Of a DNA stretch of 21,445 bases, positions 1-8,028 are shown one piece after another. A model generated the notes under the pieces. It saw only the letters and a list, made by a program, of their open reading frames with translations. It ran no database searches and was not told the DNA's origin. Source of the stretch: a virus; the IMG/VR virus record IMGVR_UViG_3300005913_000114, positions 1 through 21,445 of that record; one strand, given 5' to 3'. Both the position numbers and the translations under genes were made by a program. How positions within the stretch are numbered: the stretch's first letter is position 1; every line of letters begins with the position of its first letter.

Positions 1-5
1 AGTTA

Positions 6-590
6 ATGAAGTACAAAATAGTAGTGTGCTTGGGTTCAGGTGGGGGGTTTATACCCCGTATAATGACACAAGCCCGGTTGGACTTACACGATCAAAGTAT
101 TTTTGAAGGAAATAAAGACTTCAATTGGGGGGATATAGGGGCAACTTACCTTGTAGATGCAGCCAATGGAGTAGGAGGTACACCTGATTATTTAGAAGAT
201 AATTCTTACTTTAGGTACCAGTTTAATCCAAGATTTATAAAAGATACAACAGAGAATGCGTATTACAACTTCTTTGTAAAACAGGATATTAAAATAGATT
301 TTCTGCATATAGATGCTGGACATTCTTACGAAGATGTTAAACAGGATTTTGAATTATACTCAAAACTCCTAGCTCCAAACGGAATGATATCTATTCACGA
401 TACAGATGAAAGATTTCAAAAAGAGCTTATTATTACAGAAGATGAAAAAGAGTACTACGACCTATTCGAAGGTCCACCGCGTTTTATTAAAGAAATAGGA
501 CCAGAATGGAAACAATTCAACTTCTTCAATACAGGTCAATTAGCAAATAAACCATCCTCAACAGGAATAACACTTTTACAACGTGCTTAA
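6..590 (+). CDS. Class I SAM-dependent methyltransferase (Methyltransf_24-like)
   Basis: A 194-residue protein that probably transfers a methyl group from S-adenosylmethionine to an unidentified acceptor. A glycine-rich stretch at residues 10-14 (GSGGG) follows the first beta strand and fits the SAM-binding motif I. Residues 99-132 carry the pattern of phage and bacterial methyltransferases of this type: FLHIDAGHSYE, then a helix, then GMISIHD. The first ATG is at base 6, but no in-frame stop is visible before it, so the gene may start outside the window and a few N-terminal residues may be missing. It overlaps the next gene by 8 bases, so the two are probably co-translated. Its place beside glycosyltransferases suggests sugar methylation, which is inference. 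Confidence 0.75.
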   Translation: MKYKIVVCLGSGGGFIPRIMTQARLDLHDQSIFEGNKDFNWGDIGATYLVDAANGVGGTPDYLEDNSYFRYQFNPRFIKDTTENAYYNFFVKQDIKIDFLHIDAGHSYEDVKQDFELYSKLLAPNGMISIHDTDERFQKELIITEDEKEYYDLFEGPPRFIKEIGPEWKQFNFFNTGQLANKPSSTGITLLQRA

Positions 591-1422
591 TTTAGTTACA
601 GTAGTTGGAGAAAATACACACATACTCCCTCATATGTTAAAACACTATGAAGACGTAGTGGATAAAGTATATGTAGTGGTATATAGACAGTCGGAAAGAG
701 ATGATATATTAGAAAAAGTAGAAGAACTAGGCATAACCCCCTATAAGGTTATAACCGAATCAAAGTATAATTGGAACAAAGTAACACAGTTGTATAATGA
801 AACCAAAAAAACAAAACCCAATGATTGGTGGATAGTATCAGATGATGATGAACTACAGGTATACCCTCACCCAATTGAAGACATTATTAACAAGTGCGAA
901 AGACATCAATATACCTTTGTCACAGGGGGGTTCTTAGATAGAATAGGTAGGGATGGTACTTTCCCAATAGTAACGAGAGACACTAACTTACACACATCTT
1001 TCCCTTTAGCAGGATTTTTTAGGTACCCGATGTCAGGGGCTTGCCCAAACAAGGTAACCTTAATGAAAGGACACCAGGATATAACATCCGGTCAACATTA
1101 CGCACAATTTCCGGACGGTACAAATAGTTGGGGAAAGTCTCACCCAAAGAGAATGCCGATAGAAGAGTGTTTTACTCAAGTTCACCATTTTAAATGGGAT
1201 TCAACTTGTATTAGTAGGATTAAAAAGGTTGCTAATACAAATATGAAGTATGCGTACTCAAAAGAGTATGAAACTATGTATAACGCAATTAAAATGTTTG
1301 ATTTTAAAATAGATATAAATAATCCTGAGTTTTTAGTCGAGACTTTACTAGAAAGTTCTTATATTGAGTATATGGATTATTCTAAATGGAATACATTAAT
1401 TAATAAAATAGTTACAATATGA
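583..1422 (+). CDS. Glycosyltransferase, GT2-like (GT-A fold)
   Basis: A 279-residue predicted glycosyltransferase. The N-terminus gives the first beta strand of a GT-A fold (LVTVVGEN). A second strand (VYVVVYRQ) follows, and an acidic metal-binding stretch (SDDDEL, residues 86-91) lies after a hydrophobic strand, as in GT2-type enzymes that bind nucleotide sugar through a divalent metal. The start must be GTG at 583, because the next in-frame ATG (about 633) would remove the first strand. It overlaps the upstream methyltransferase by 8 bases, and its stop overlaps the next start as ATGA. Donor and acceptor sugars cannot be told from sequence. The second half is less recognisable and probably holds the acceptor side. 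Confidence 0.75.
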   Translation: MLNLVTVVGENTHILPHMLKHYEDVVDKVYVVVYRQSERDDILEKVEELGITPYKVITESKYNWNKVTQLYNETKKTKPNDWWIVSDDDELQVYPHPIEDIINKCERHQYTFVTGGFLDRIGRDGTFPIVTRDTNLHTSFPLAGFFRYPMSGACPNKVTLMKGHQDITSGQHYAQFPDGTNSWGKSHPKRMPIEECFTQVHHFKWDSTCISRIKKVANTNMKYAYSKEYETMYNAIKMFDFKIDINNPEFLVETLLESSYIEYMDYSKWNTLINKIVTI

Positions 1423-1622
1423 GCAGCGAAAAATTAACAGAATACCAAAAACTGTCGCTAGAATTAAAAGAAAGACAGGTAAAAGCTAGTGAAAAGATAG
1501 CTACTAGTTTAGATGCACTTACTTTATGGTTTGAAGAAATAGATAAAGAAGACTGGGATAATAGATTACAATTCTACCTAAACGAATTTCACAAATTAGT
1601 ACCAGAGGATGTAGATGCATAA
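1419..1622 (+). CDS. Small helical protein of unknown function
   Basis: A 67-residue hypothetical protein. The composition (rich in Glu, Lys, Leu, Gln and Ala) and heptad-like spacing over residues 1-40 suggest a long amphipathic helix, followed by an acidic, Trp-containing segment (WFEEIDKEDW). I do not recognise a family. No signal peptide, membrane segment or cysteine is visible. It sits between two glycosyltransferase genes. Its start overlaps the upstream stop (ATGA) and its end overlaps the next gene by 8 bases, so it is well embedded in the operon and probably translated. It could be an adaptor or stabilising subunit of a neighbouring enzyme, but nothing in the sequence proves that. 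Confidence 0.65.
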   Translation: MSSEKLTEYQKLSLELKERQVKASEKIATSLDALTLWFEEIDKEDWDNRLQFYLNEFHKLVPEDVDA

Positions 1623-3063
1623 ACTGGGAATAATAGTCCCCTACAGAAATAGGCCCTTGCAATTAAGGGAGTTTACAAGAGAGCTCCCTATTTACCTTGA
1701 GCAGAATAATCCCGATGTTGATTACGAACTAATCATTGTTAAACAACAAGATATTAAAAAGTTTAACAGAGGTAAATTACTAAACATAGGTTTTTTAGAA
1801 GCAGAAAAAAGAGGCTGTGATTATGTTATATTCCACGATATAGATATGGTACCTGTAAAAGGAAGTTACCAATATAAGAATATACCACTTCAGCTTGCAA
1901 ATACATTTGTTATTGAAAGAGACTTTAGGAGGACTATAACTAAAGACTACTTTGGGGGTGTGACATTATTTCCTGTAGAACAGTTTAAAAAAATTAACGG
2001 ATACTCTAATAAATATAGAGGCTGGGGTTTTGAAGATAACGACCTTTTACTGAGAAGTAAGGAAATGAATCTCCCGTTAAGTAATAAAGAACTAAGGGTT
2101 CCACCGTTAAAAAAACCTATGTTAGAGTTTAACGGTAAAACATCGTTAGTAAAGGTCCCAAATAAATTCACCTTTGTAAGACCCATTTCATTTGTATGTA
2201 CATTCACCCCTGGTCCGGTAAAATGTAACCCCAACGAAATAACAGATGAATTTGCTGCGTTTGGGATACCGGGATATGACTTAAACTTGTCATTTAATTC
2301 ATTTAAGACATATAAGTTTGAATTATTTCTTGTTAACGATGTAACTTACTCTATTACAACTGATCAACTTCCTAATATGCCGGTAAGGTGTGTTGTAACA
2401 ATAGATCCAAGAACTAGAGAAATAGAGTTCTATGTCAACGGTAAACGAATTGGGAGCACAACTTGGGATAAGTACCAAATTAGAAAATATAATACCGAAC
2501 CTTTCCTTTACTTAGGAGTAGCATCTCCAGAAAGAAAAGACAAACCTAAATTCTTTAACGGAGTCATAGATAGCTTTGCTGTTTTTAATAAAGTATTGAA
2601 TAGAGAAGAGATAAAAGATATAAGTATTAATATAAAAGATGACTTACTCAATTCAAAAGAATTTGGATACACAGATGAACTGGTTACTTACTACGATACA
2701 AGGTATATAGAAGGTAACAACCTAAAGGATCTTTCTGGTAACAATAACCACGGTAAGATAGTAGACTGTAAAGTGGTAAATATAGAAACACCACCTAGTG
2801 TTGTAGAAAGGTACCCACATAGACGTAAATGTAAATACAGGTTACTTAAACATGAAGAAGGAGGATACAAAGACGGGTACTGGGTAGATTGGCAAAGTAG
2901 AAAAAACCAAATATACTACTATCAATTAGTAGAGAATAATTCTACTAATAGTGAAAACGATGGACTTAGTAACTGTTCGTATAAGTTATTAGAGGAACAA
3001 GAAATTAGGTACTACATTGGTAAAGTATCCTACATTTATACCAAACTAAACGTAAGAACATAA
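1615..3063 (+). CDS. GT7-type galactosyltransferase with nested LamG-like domain (first copy)
   Basis: A 482-residue protein. Residues 1-160 match the beta-1,4-galactosyltransferase family (GT7): VPYRNR (8-13), FNRGKLLNIGF (50-60), the metal-binding FHDIDMVP (73-80), FGG (113-115), and NGYSNKYRGWGFEDND (128-143), which corresponds to the family WGxEDDD box. Residues about 168-336 form a LamG/concanavalin-like beta sandwich (EFNGK at 171, FYVNGKRIG, NGVIDSFAVF). A further LamG-like stretch (KDLSGNNNHG, 371-380) follows. The end (about 405-482) then resumes GT7: KYRLLKH aligns with the metal-ligand MIRH segment of vertebrate B4GalT1, and NDGLSNCSYKLL with its DGLNSLTY segment. The sandwich therefore interrupts one catalytic domain. 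It is likely a sugar transferase; donor and acceptor are unknown. A paralog follows with a TAATG overlap. Confidence 0.85.
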   Translation: MHKLGIIVPYRNRPLQLREFTRELPIYLEQNNPDVDYELIIVKQQDIKKFNRGKLLNIGFLEAEKRGCDYVIFHDIDMVPVKGSYQYKNIPLQLANTFVIERDFRRTITKDYFGGVTLFPVEQFKKINGYSNKYRGWGFEDNDLLLRSKEMNLPLSNKELRVPPLKKPMLEFNGKTSLVKVPNKFTFVRPISFVCTFTPGPVKCNPNEITDEFAAFGIPGYDLNLSFNSFKTYKFELFLVNDVTYSITTDQLPNMPVRCVVTIDPRTREIEFYVNGKRIGSTTWDKYQIRKYNTEPFLYLGVASPERKDKPKFFNGVIDSFAVFNKVLNREEIKDISINIKDDLLNSKEFGYTDELVTYYDTRYIEGNNLKDLSGNNNHGKIVDCKVVNIETPPSVVERYPHRRKCKYRLLKHEEGGYKDGYWVDWQSRKNQIYYYQLVENNSTNSENDGLSNCSYKLLEEQEIRYYIGKVSYIYTKLNVRT

Positions 3064-4475
3064 TGAAACATAAATTAGGGGTATGTGTACCGTATAGAAA
3101 TAGAGAAGCACATCTACATGAATTTGTACCGAAAGTAGGAAAGTACTTAAAAAATCAAGGTATAGATTTTCAAATGTACTTTTGTCATCAAGTAGACGAT
3201 AAGTTATTTAATAGAGGGGCTACAAAGAATATAGCAGCAAAACATGCTATTGAAGAAGGTTGCGATTATGTTGTGTTTCATGATATAGATATGATACCAG
3301 AAGAGGGTACAGACTACTCATATCCCACAGAAGGACCTAGACACATAGCTACCAAAATATCTCAAATGGATTATGAACTTAAATACCACGAGTATTTCGG
3401 AGGAGCAGTTTTATTTACGAAAGAACATTTACAAGCTACTAATGGGTATTCAAATAACTATTGGGATTGGGGTATGGAGGATGATGATCTCTTTTGGAGA
3501 TGTCATGTAGAAGGGTTAACAAACGATACATACCTTACTAAACTAGAAAACCAGAAATATATAAAGTTTAACGGAAAAAATTCTTACGGTAAAATCCCTT
3601 TTGAAAGAAAATTAAGGGATTTAACAGCTAAATCACATACAGTCTCAATACTGTGTAGATCTTATCAGCAACCAGAAAAGAACCCAATATTTTTAATAGG
3701 AGACAAGAAGACTAAATATATTGAATACCCAATCTTCAGAATACCGGGATACGATTACGGGCTTTCTTTTAATAATTCGAAAGCTTTAACACTTACATAC
3801 TGGAATACCTTTAATCAACATAATTATATGTGGGTAAAGCGGTACGATAAACAGTGGAGCTGGGTGACAGCTGTGTTTAATTCAAACGAACAGTTAACTC
3901 ATTTATATTTAAATGGAACTGAAGTGGATTCAAAAGGAGGATATGGAAGCAGTTCTCCTTTAATCTATAAAGGAAAGTTAAAAAAATACGGGCCTAATGA
4001 TATTTATATTGGAACATCCCCATCTCAATCAGAAACCTCAACTAGTAAATATTATAAAGGAGATATAGCAAAAATATATGCTTGGACAGCCGCTCTGACC
4101 ACTACCCAGTTGGAGAATATTCATAAGGAAATCCCACAGGAAGAATTGGTATTGGATATTGATTTTAATAATCCTAAAGATGAGATATTTTTAAATAATA
4201 CAGAAGAACAGATAGAGACTTTTAACATCCCTAACTCTATACTCCCTTTTAGAAAGGAAGGAAAATTTACTTGTCTACCCCATGAAGACGAAGGAATAGT
4301 AGGGGGAGTATTTAAAAAAGGAGAAACAACCGCTGCAAATGAAAGAAGGTATGTACTCCAAATGCAACAAGGTAAAGTACAACACAAAGAAGACGGTATT
4401 TCGACTTTAAAATATACCGTAATAGGAGAAGATAAGTTAACACCTTGGGCAAAAATGCTTAATATAAAGTTATGA
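3063..4475 (+). CDS. GT7-type galactosyltransferase with nested LamG-like domain (second copy)
   Basis: A 470-residue paralog of the preceding gene with the same architecture. GT7 signatures are VPYRNR (9-14), FNRGATKN (49-56), FHDIDMIP (72-79), YFGGAVLF (111-118) and WGMEDDD (136-142), the last closer to the family consensus than in copy one. A LamG-like insert spans roughly 165-355 (IKFNGKNSYGKIP, LYLNGTEVDS, YKGDIAKIYAW). The C-terminal GT7 part resumes with GKFTCLPH (400-407), whose His407 is the candidate metal ligand, and DGISTLKYTVI (444-454). The two copies differ widely, so the duplication is old. The start overlaps the upstream stop (TAATG), and its own stop overlaps the radical SAM start (ATGA). 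A lectin-like insert could bind the acceptor glycan, which is inference. Confidence 0.85.
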   Translation: MKHKLGVCVPYRNREAHLHEFVPKVGKYLKNQGIDFQMYFCHQVDDKLFNRGATKNIAAKHAIEEGCDYVVFHDIDMIPEEGTDYSYPTEGPRHIATKISQMDYELKYHEYFGGAVLFTKEHLQATNGYSNNYWDWGMEDDDLFWRCHVEGLTNDTYLTKLENQKYIKFNGKNSYGKIPFERKLRDLTAKSHTVSILCRSYQQPEKNPIFLIGDKKTKYIEYPIFRIPGYDYGLSFNNSKALTLTYWNTFNQHNYMWVKRYDKQWSWVTAVFNSNEQLTHLYLNGTEVDSKGGYGSSSPLIYKGKLKKYGPNDIYIGTSPSQSETSTSKYYKGDIAKIYAWTAALTTTQLENIHKEIPQEELVLDIDFNNPKDEIFLNNTEEQIETFNIPNSILPFRKEGKFTCLPHEDEGIVGGVFKKGETTAANERRYVLQMQQGKVQHKEDGISTLKYTVIGEDKLTPWAKMLNIKL

Positions 4476-5842
4476 TACATCAAGAGGTAAAGGATAAGTT
4501 AGATAAGGTAGGGTGTGGGTTCTGTTTAGCTAAATGGTCACAGGTTACTATTCACTTAGGTACAGGAATGACTCATTCATGTCATCACCCGTCCCCACAT
4601 AAGATTCCGCTTGAAGAATTAAAACTTGATCCAAGTGCTCTACATAATACTAGTTTTAAGAAAAAAAAGCGTAAAGAGATGTTGGACGGTAAAAGACCGT
4701 CCGAATGTGATTTCTGCTGGAATGTAGAAGATAATTCTGATTCTTTCTCCGATAGAGTCTTTAAATCAGCAGAACCTTGGTCTTGGCAAGATTACGATAA
4801 AATTAAAAGCAGCCACTGGAATGAGAATATTAACCCTAGGTACGTAGAAGTATCATTTGGGAATACATGCAACCTTAAATGTGCATACTGTGGCCCTCAA
4901 TACTCCTCTAAATGGGTTGAAGAGATAGAACAGCACGGAGGATACCCAACCTCTCAAAACTTTAATAGTATAAAGGATATTAAAAAAAGAGGAGAAATGC
5001 CATATCTACATAAGGAATTTAATCCCTACGTAGAAGCATTTTGGAAGTGGTGGCCAGACTTATATAAAGATCTACATACTTTTAGAATTACAGGCGGAGA
5101 ACCCCTACTAACTAAAGATACCTTTAAGGTACTAGAGTACATACAGGAAAATTGGGAACAAAATCCTAACCTTTCTCTTGCTATTAACACTAACCTATCA
5201 GTACCTGATGCACTAATAGAAAAGTTTCTCCTAATTGCAAAAGATTTAACTGAAAACAATAAAGTAAGAGAGCTAATTATTTTTACTTCTGTCGAAGCTA
5301 CCGGTTCTCAAGCCGAGTACACAAGGTTTGGTCTTGAGTACGATAAATTTTGGGATAATATAGAAAAACTTCTTACAAAACTTCCGAAACTAACAGTTAC
5401 TATTATGGCTGCATTTAATGCTCTATCAGTATTTACCTACGGGGAGTTAATAGATAAGGTATTTGAGTTTAAACAAAGGTTTCATAATAAAGACAGGTAC
5501 TGGGGTGATGCACTTCAACTTGATACTTCTTACCTGAGATGGCCGACCCACTTATCAATTAAAATTCTAGAACCTGAACATAAACAGTTAATATATGATG
5601 CAGCTGTTAAAGCATTTTATTACGGTAAAAACCCACCTCCTAATGATACCGCTGGATATTCTGATATTCAGATACAAAAAATAAAAAGAACATATGACTA
5701 TGCCATTGGAGAAAGTAACTTTGATGTAGAGAAAAACAGAAAAGACTTTGCTTCATTTATTACGGAATACGATAAAAGAAGAGGAACTAATTTTATAGAA
5801 ACCTACCCTGAACTAAAAGAACTGTATGTTAAGTATAAATAA
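4472..5842 (+). CDS. Radical SAM enzyme with N-terminal twitch/SPASM-like module (copy 1)
   Basis: A 456-residue radical SAM protein. The CxxxCxxC cluster motif is Cys133, Cys137 and Cys140 (CNLKCAYC), and the SAM-contact GGEP motif is at 208-211. Ahead of the core is a cysteine-rich module with FCLAKW (C18), SCHHP (C37) and CDFCW (C79, C82), which resembles the twitch/SPASM auxiliary cluster but at the N-terminus. Two features are shared only with the copy at 6401: CHHP in place of the more usual CC, and the HKIPLEEL segment (residues 43-50). NPYVEAFWKWW (184-194) is also shared with that copy. It should bind two iron-sulfur clusters and make a 5'-deoxyadenosyl radical. The substrate is unknown. 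Neighbouring glycosyltransferases hint at a sugar or glycopeptide. Confidence 0.88.
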   Translation: MIHQEVKDKLDKVGCGFCLAKWSQVTIHLGTGMTHSCHHPSPHKIPLEELKLDPSALHNTSFKKKKRKEMLDGKRPSECDFCWNVEDNSDSFSDRVFKSAEPWSWQDYDKIKSSHWNENINPRYVEVSFGNTCNLKCAYCGPQYSSKWVEEIEQHGGYPTSQNFNSIKDIKKRGEMPYLHKEFNPYVEAFWKWWPDLYKDLHTFRITGGEPLLTKDTFKVLEYIQENWEQNPNLSLAINTNLSVPDALIEKFLLIAKDLTENNKVRELIIFTSVEATGSQAEYTRFGLEYDKFWDNIEKLLTKLPKLTVTIMAAFNALSVFTYGELIDKVFEFKQRFHNKDRYWGDALQLDTSYLRWPTHLSIKILEPEHKQLIYDAAVKAFYYGKNPPPNDTAGYSDIQIQKIKRTYDYAIGESNFDVEKNRKDFASFITEYDKRRGTNFIETYPELKELYVKYK

Positions 5843-6401
5843 TAAAGAACCATGGGCATTTTGGCCAACAAGAATCTGTAATGGCTTTTCTCCATTAGCA
5901 GGAAACCAGCTAATTAGCGGTAGATACAACTTCGAATTTTCCTTAGATTTTACCATTAGAAAAACCTACGGATTGAAAAGTACAATCTTTTCCATACTCC
6001 CTATTTACACTTGTCTCAATTACTATAATGAACATATGAGTAATATAGATGTACATACTAAAAAGGGTAGAGATTGGAGAGAAATAAAGGATACTATATT
6101 TATAAATAAAAAACATAATGTTACTGTTAAAAACCTAGCTAACAGTACATTTACAGTATGTATAGATAACGAAGTAGTTATAGAAACTCAACAATTTAGC
6201 CATGTTACAGATCCTCAAATGATATTTGGAGCTACTAACCTTCCGTGGCATCATGATAACCATAACTACTGTGATATAGATCTACATGAATTTAAGATGT
6301 TTCATGATGATACCTTAATTGCATATAATAGATTTAATAAGTATTTTTACGATAAGTCTTTTGACATATCCAATAACTGTAATTTTATACACAAAATATA
6401 A
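5826..6401 (+). CDS. Stand-alone LamG/concanavalin-like beta-sandwich protein
   Basis: A 191-residue protein that reads as one jelly-roll lectin-like domain: alternating beta strands (YNFEFSLDFTI, HNVTVKNL, FTVCIDNEVVIE) and a closing strand with the LamG-like pattern DIDLHEFKMFHDD. No signal peptide or membrane segment is seen. It overlaps the upstream radical SAM gene by 17 bases, and its TAA overlaps the next ATG (TAATG). It lies between the two radical SAM genes that share the CHHP motif, suggesting a shared pathway. Because a similar fold is inserted in both GT7 proteins upstream, this may be the same module carried separately for glycan binding. Family assignment rests on pattern only, without an alignment. 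Confidence 0.6.
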   Translation: MLSINNKEPWAFWPTRICNGFSPLAGNQLISGRYNFEFSLDFTIRKTYGLKSTIFSILPIYTCLNYYNEHMSNIDVHTKKGRDWREIKDTIFINKKHNVTVKNLANSTFTVCIDNEVVIETQQFSHVTDPQMIFGATNLPWHHDNHNYCDIDLHEFKMFHDDTLIAYNRFNKYFYDKSFDISNNCNFIHKI

Positions 6402-8026
6402 TGGGAATATTCGCAAAAAAAGAAAACGAAACATTTCAAGAATACAGAGATAGAGCTGTAGACAGCCTCTCTCCTTCTTTCTGCGGTGCTAAATGGTATA
6501 ACGCTACAATATGGCTAGGTAATGGTCAAACAGCATCCTGTCACCACCCTCCTGCACATAAAATACCTTTAGAAGAATTAAAGTTTAGTTACAAAGCACT
6601 TCACAATACTAAATATAAGAAAGCAGTTCGTAAGCAGATGATAGAAGGTATAAGACCTAAAGAATGTGAATACTGCTGGAAAATAGAAGATTTAGGGAAA
6701 GATAAAGTCTCTGATAGAGTTTATAAATCTGTTATATATACAGATGAAGAGCTCAAAGATGCAAAAGAAGTAATGGGCTATGCAGAGGACGTCGACCTCA
6801 AAACATTAGAGATAGCATTTGATGCTAATTGTAACTTTGCTTGTTCGTACTGCAATGCTTCCTTCAGTACTACATGGCAAAAAGATATTAAACAAAACGG
6901 CCCTTACCAGAATCTTGTATCAGACGGTGCAAAAGCATTCCAACATGACGGTTCCCATGCCATGCCTTACGGTAGAAAAAATAAAGATAATCCTTACGTA
7001 GAAGCATTTTGGAAATGGTGGGAAGCAGAACTTCAATACAGCTTAAGAGAACTAAGGGTAACAGGAGGAGAACCTTCGATGTCACCAGATTTCTGGAAAC
7101 TTATGGAATGGTGGAAAGAACACCCAGAATGTAAAGTCCCTTTCGCCGTAAATTCAAATCTAGGTCAAAAGAAACAGCTACTGGACGCTTTAATAGAATC
7201 AACACATAGTTTTAAAGACTTTAGTATATACACCTCTAATGAAGCAGTAGGTCTCCAATCTGAATATATAAGGTACGGTTTGGAATGGGATGTTTGGTTA
7301 AAAAATATGTACAGGGTAAATGAAGAAGGAAATTTAAAAGCAGTTAACGTAATGATGACTATTAATGCGTTGTGTCTATTTTCTATCACAGAGTTTATGG
7401 ATGAAATGCTAAAGCTTAAAGCAAAATTCGGCGACCAGGCTGCAGTAATGTCGTTCAATATACTACGTTTCCCCTCCTTTCAATCGATAGTTACACTGCC
7501 CGAACACATTAGACTAGAAAGAGCAGCCCATATAGAAAAATGGTTAGAGGAAAAATGGAACGGTGGAAAAAATGGTTTCATGCAACATGAAAAAGATGGT
7601 CTACTTAGATTAATAGAGTACATTAAAACAGTACAAACCGGCCATGAGTTTACTTCTTCCTTAGAATCAAGAGAAAGAGACTGGAAGTCTTTCTATAGAC
7701 AGTACGACAAAAGGAGAAATAAAGATTTTAAGACAGCATTTCCTATGTTAGGAGAATGGTATGATAGTATACCAGAAACCAACTTAACACCATTAGTGAA
7801 TGCTGTAGACGGGGATGATGCTAAATCTAATAAATATGTAGAGGGCGTCCTGAAACAAGCTAAAGATGAAGGATGGGTTTTAAACGCTCAATGGGCTAAT
7901 CCAGGATCAGAATCCTATATTGAACCTGATGATGAACAGCAAGATTCTATGATAGACTTAATAGAGCAGTTAAATAAAGATAAACAAACAAACCCTGTAA
8001 AAAAATCAGATAACACTCTAACTTAA
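6401..8026 (+). CDS. Radical SAM enzyme with N-terminal twitch/SPASM-like module (copy 2)
   Basis: A 541-residue radical SAM protein, the longest of five in the window. The core cluster motif is Cys144, Cys148 and Cys151 (CNFACSYC), with GGEP at 222-225. The N-terminal auxiliary-cluster cysteines are C28 (FCGAKW), C47 (SCHHP), C89 and C92 (CEYCW). It pairs with the copy at 4472 through CHHP, HKIPLEEL, ALHNT and NPYVEAFWKWW, so these two form a subgroup. About 80 extra residues at the C-terminus, acidic and low in complexity near the end, have no match in the other copies. Substrate unknown; likely iron-sulfur dependent and cytoplasmic. The start overlaps the upstream stop (TAATG), and the next gene begins 2 bases after its stop. 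Confidence 0.88.
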   Translation: MGIFAKKENETFQEYRDRAVDSLSPSFCGAKWYNATIWLGNGQTASCHHPPAHKIPLEELKFSYKALHNTKYKKAVRKQMIEGIRPKECEYCWKIEDLGKDKVSDRVYKSVIYTDEELKDAKEVMGYAEDVDLKTLEIAFDANCNFACSYCNASFSTTWQKDIKQNGPYQNLVSDGAKAFQHDGSHAMPYGRKNKDNPYVEAFWKWWEAELQYSLRELRVTGGEPSMSPDFWKLMEWWKEHPECKVPFAVNSNLGQKKQLLDALIESTHSFKDFSIYTSNEAVGLQSEYIRYGLEWDVWLKNMYRVNEEGNLKAVNVMMTINALCLFSITEFMDEMLKLKAKFGDQAAVMSFNILRFPSFQSIVTLPEHIRLERAAHIEKWLEEKWNGGKNGFMQHEKDGLLRLIEYIKTVQTGHEFTSSLESRERDWKSFYRQYDKRRNKDFKTAFPMLGEWYDSIPETNLTPLVNAVDGDDAKSNKYVEGVLKQAKDEGWVLNAQWANPGSESYIEPDDEQQDSMIDLIEQLNKDKQTNPVKKSDNTLT

Positions 8027-8028
8027 TA

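Noticed and set aside
4121-4483. 120-codon open frame on the minus strand
   Set aside because: It is antisense to the GT7 C-terminal segment, whose protein motifs are clear. The composition (Ser, Leu and Cys rich) is typical of a shadow frame.
6094-6105. TATTTATAAATA inside the LamG-like gene, resembling the late-promoter motif
   Set aside because: It is within coding sequence encoding a plausible beta sandwich, with no gene start within 300 bases downstream, so it is a chance match in AT-rich DNA.
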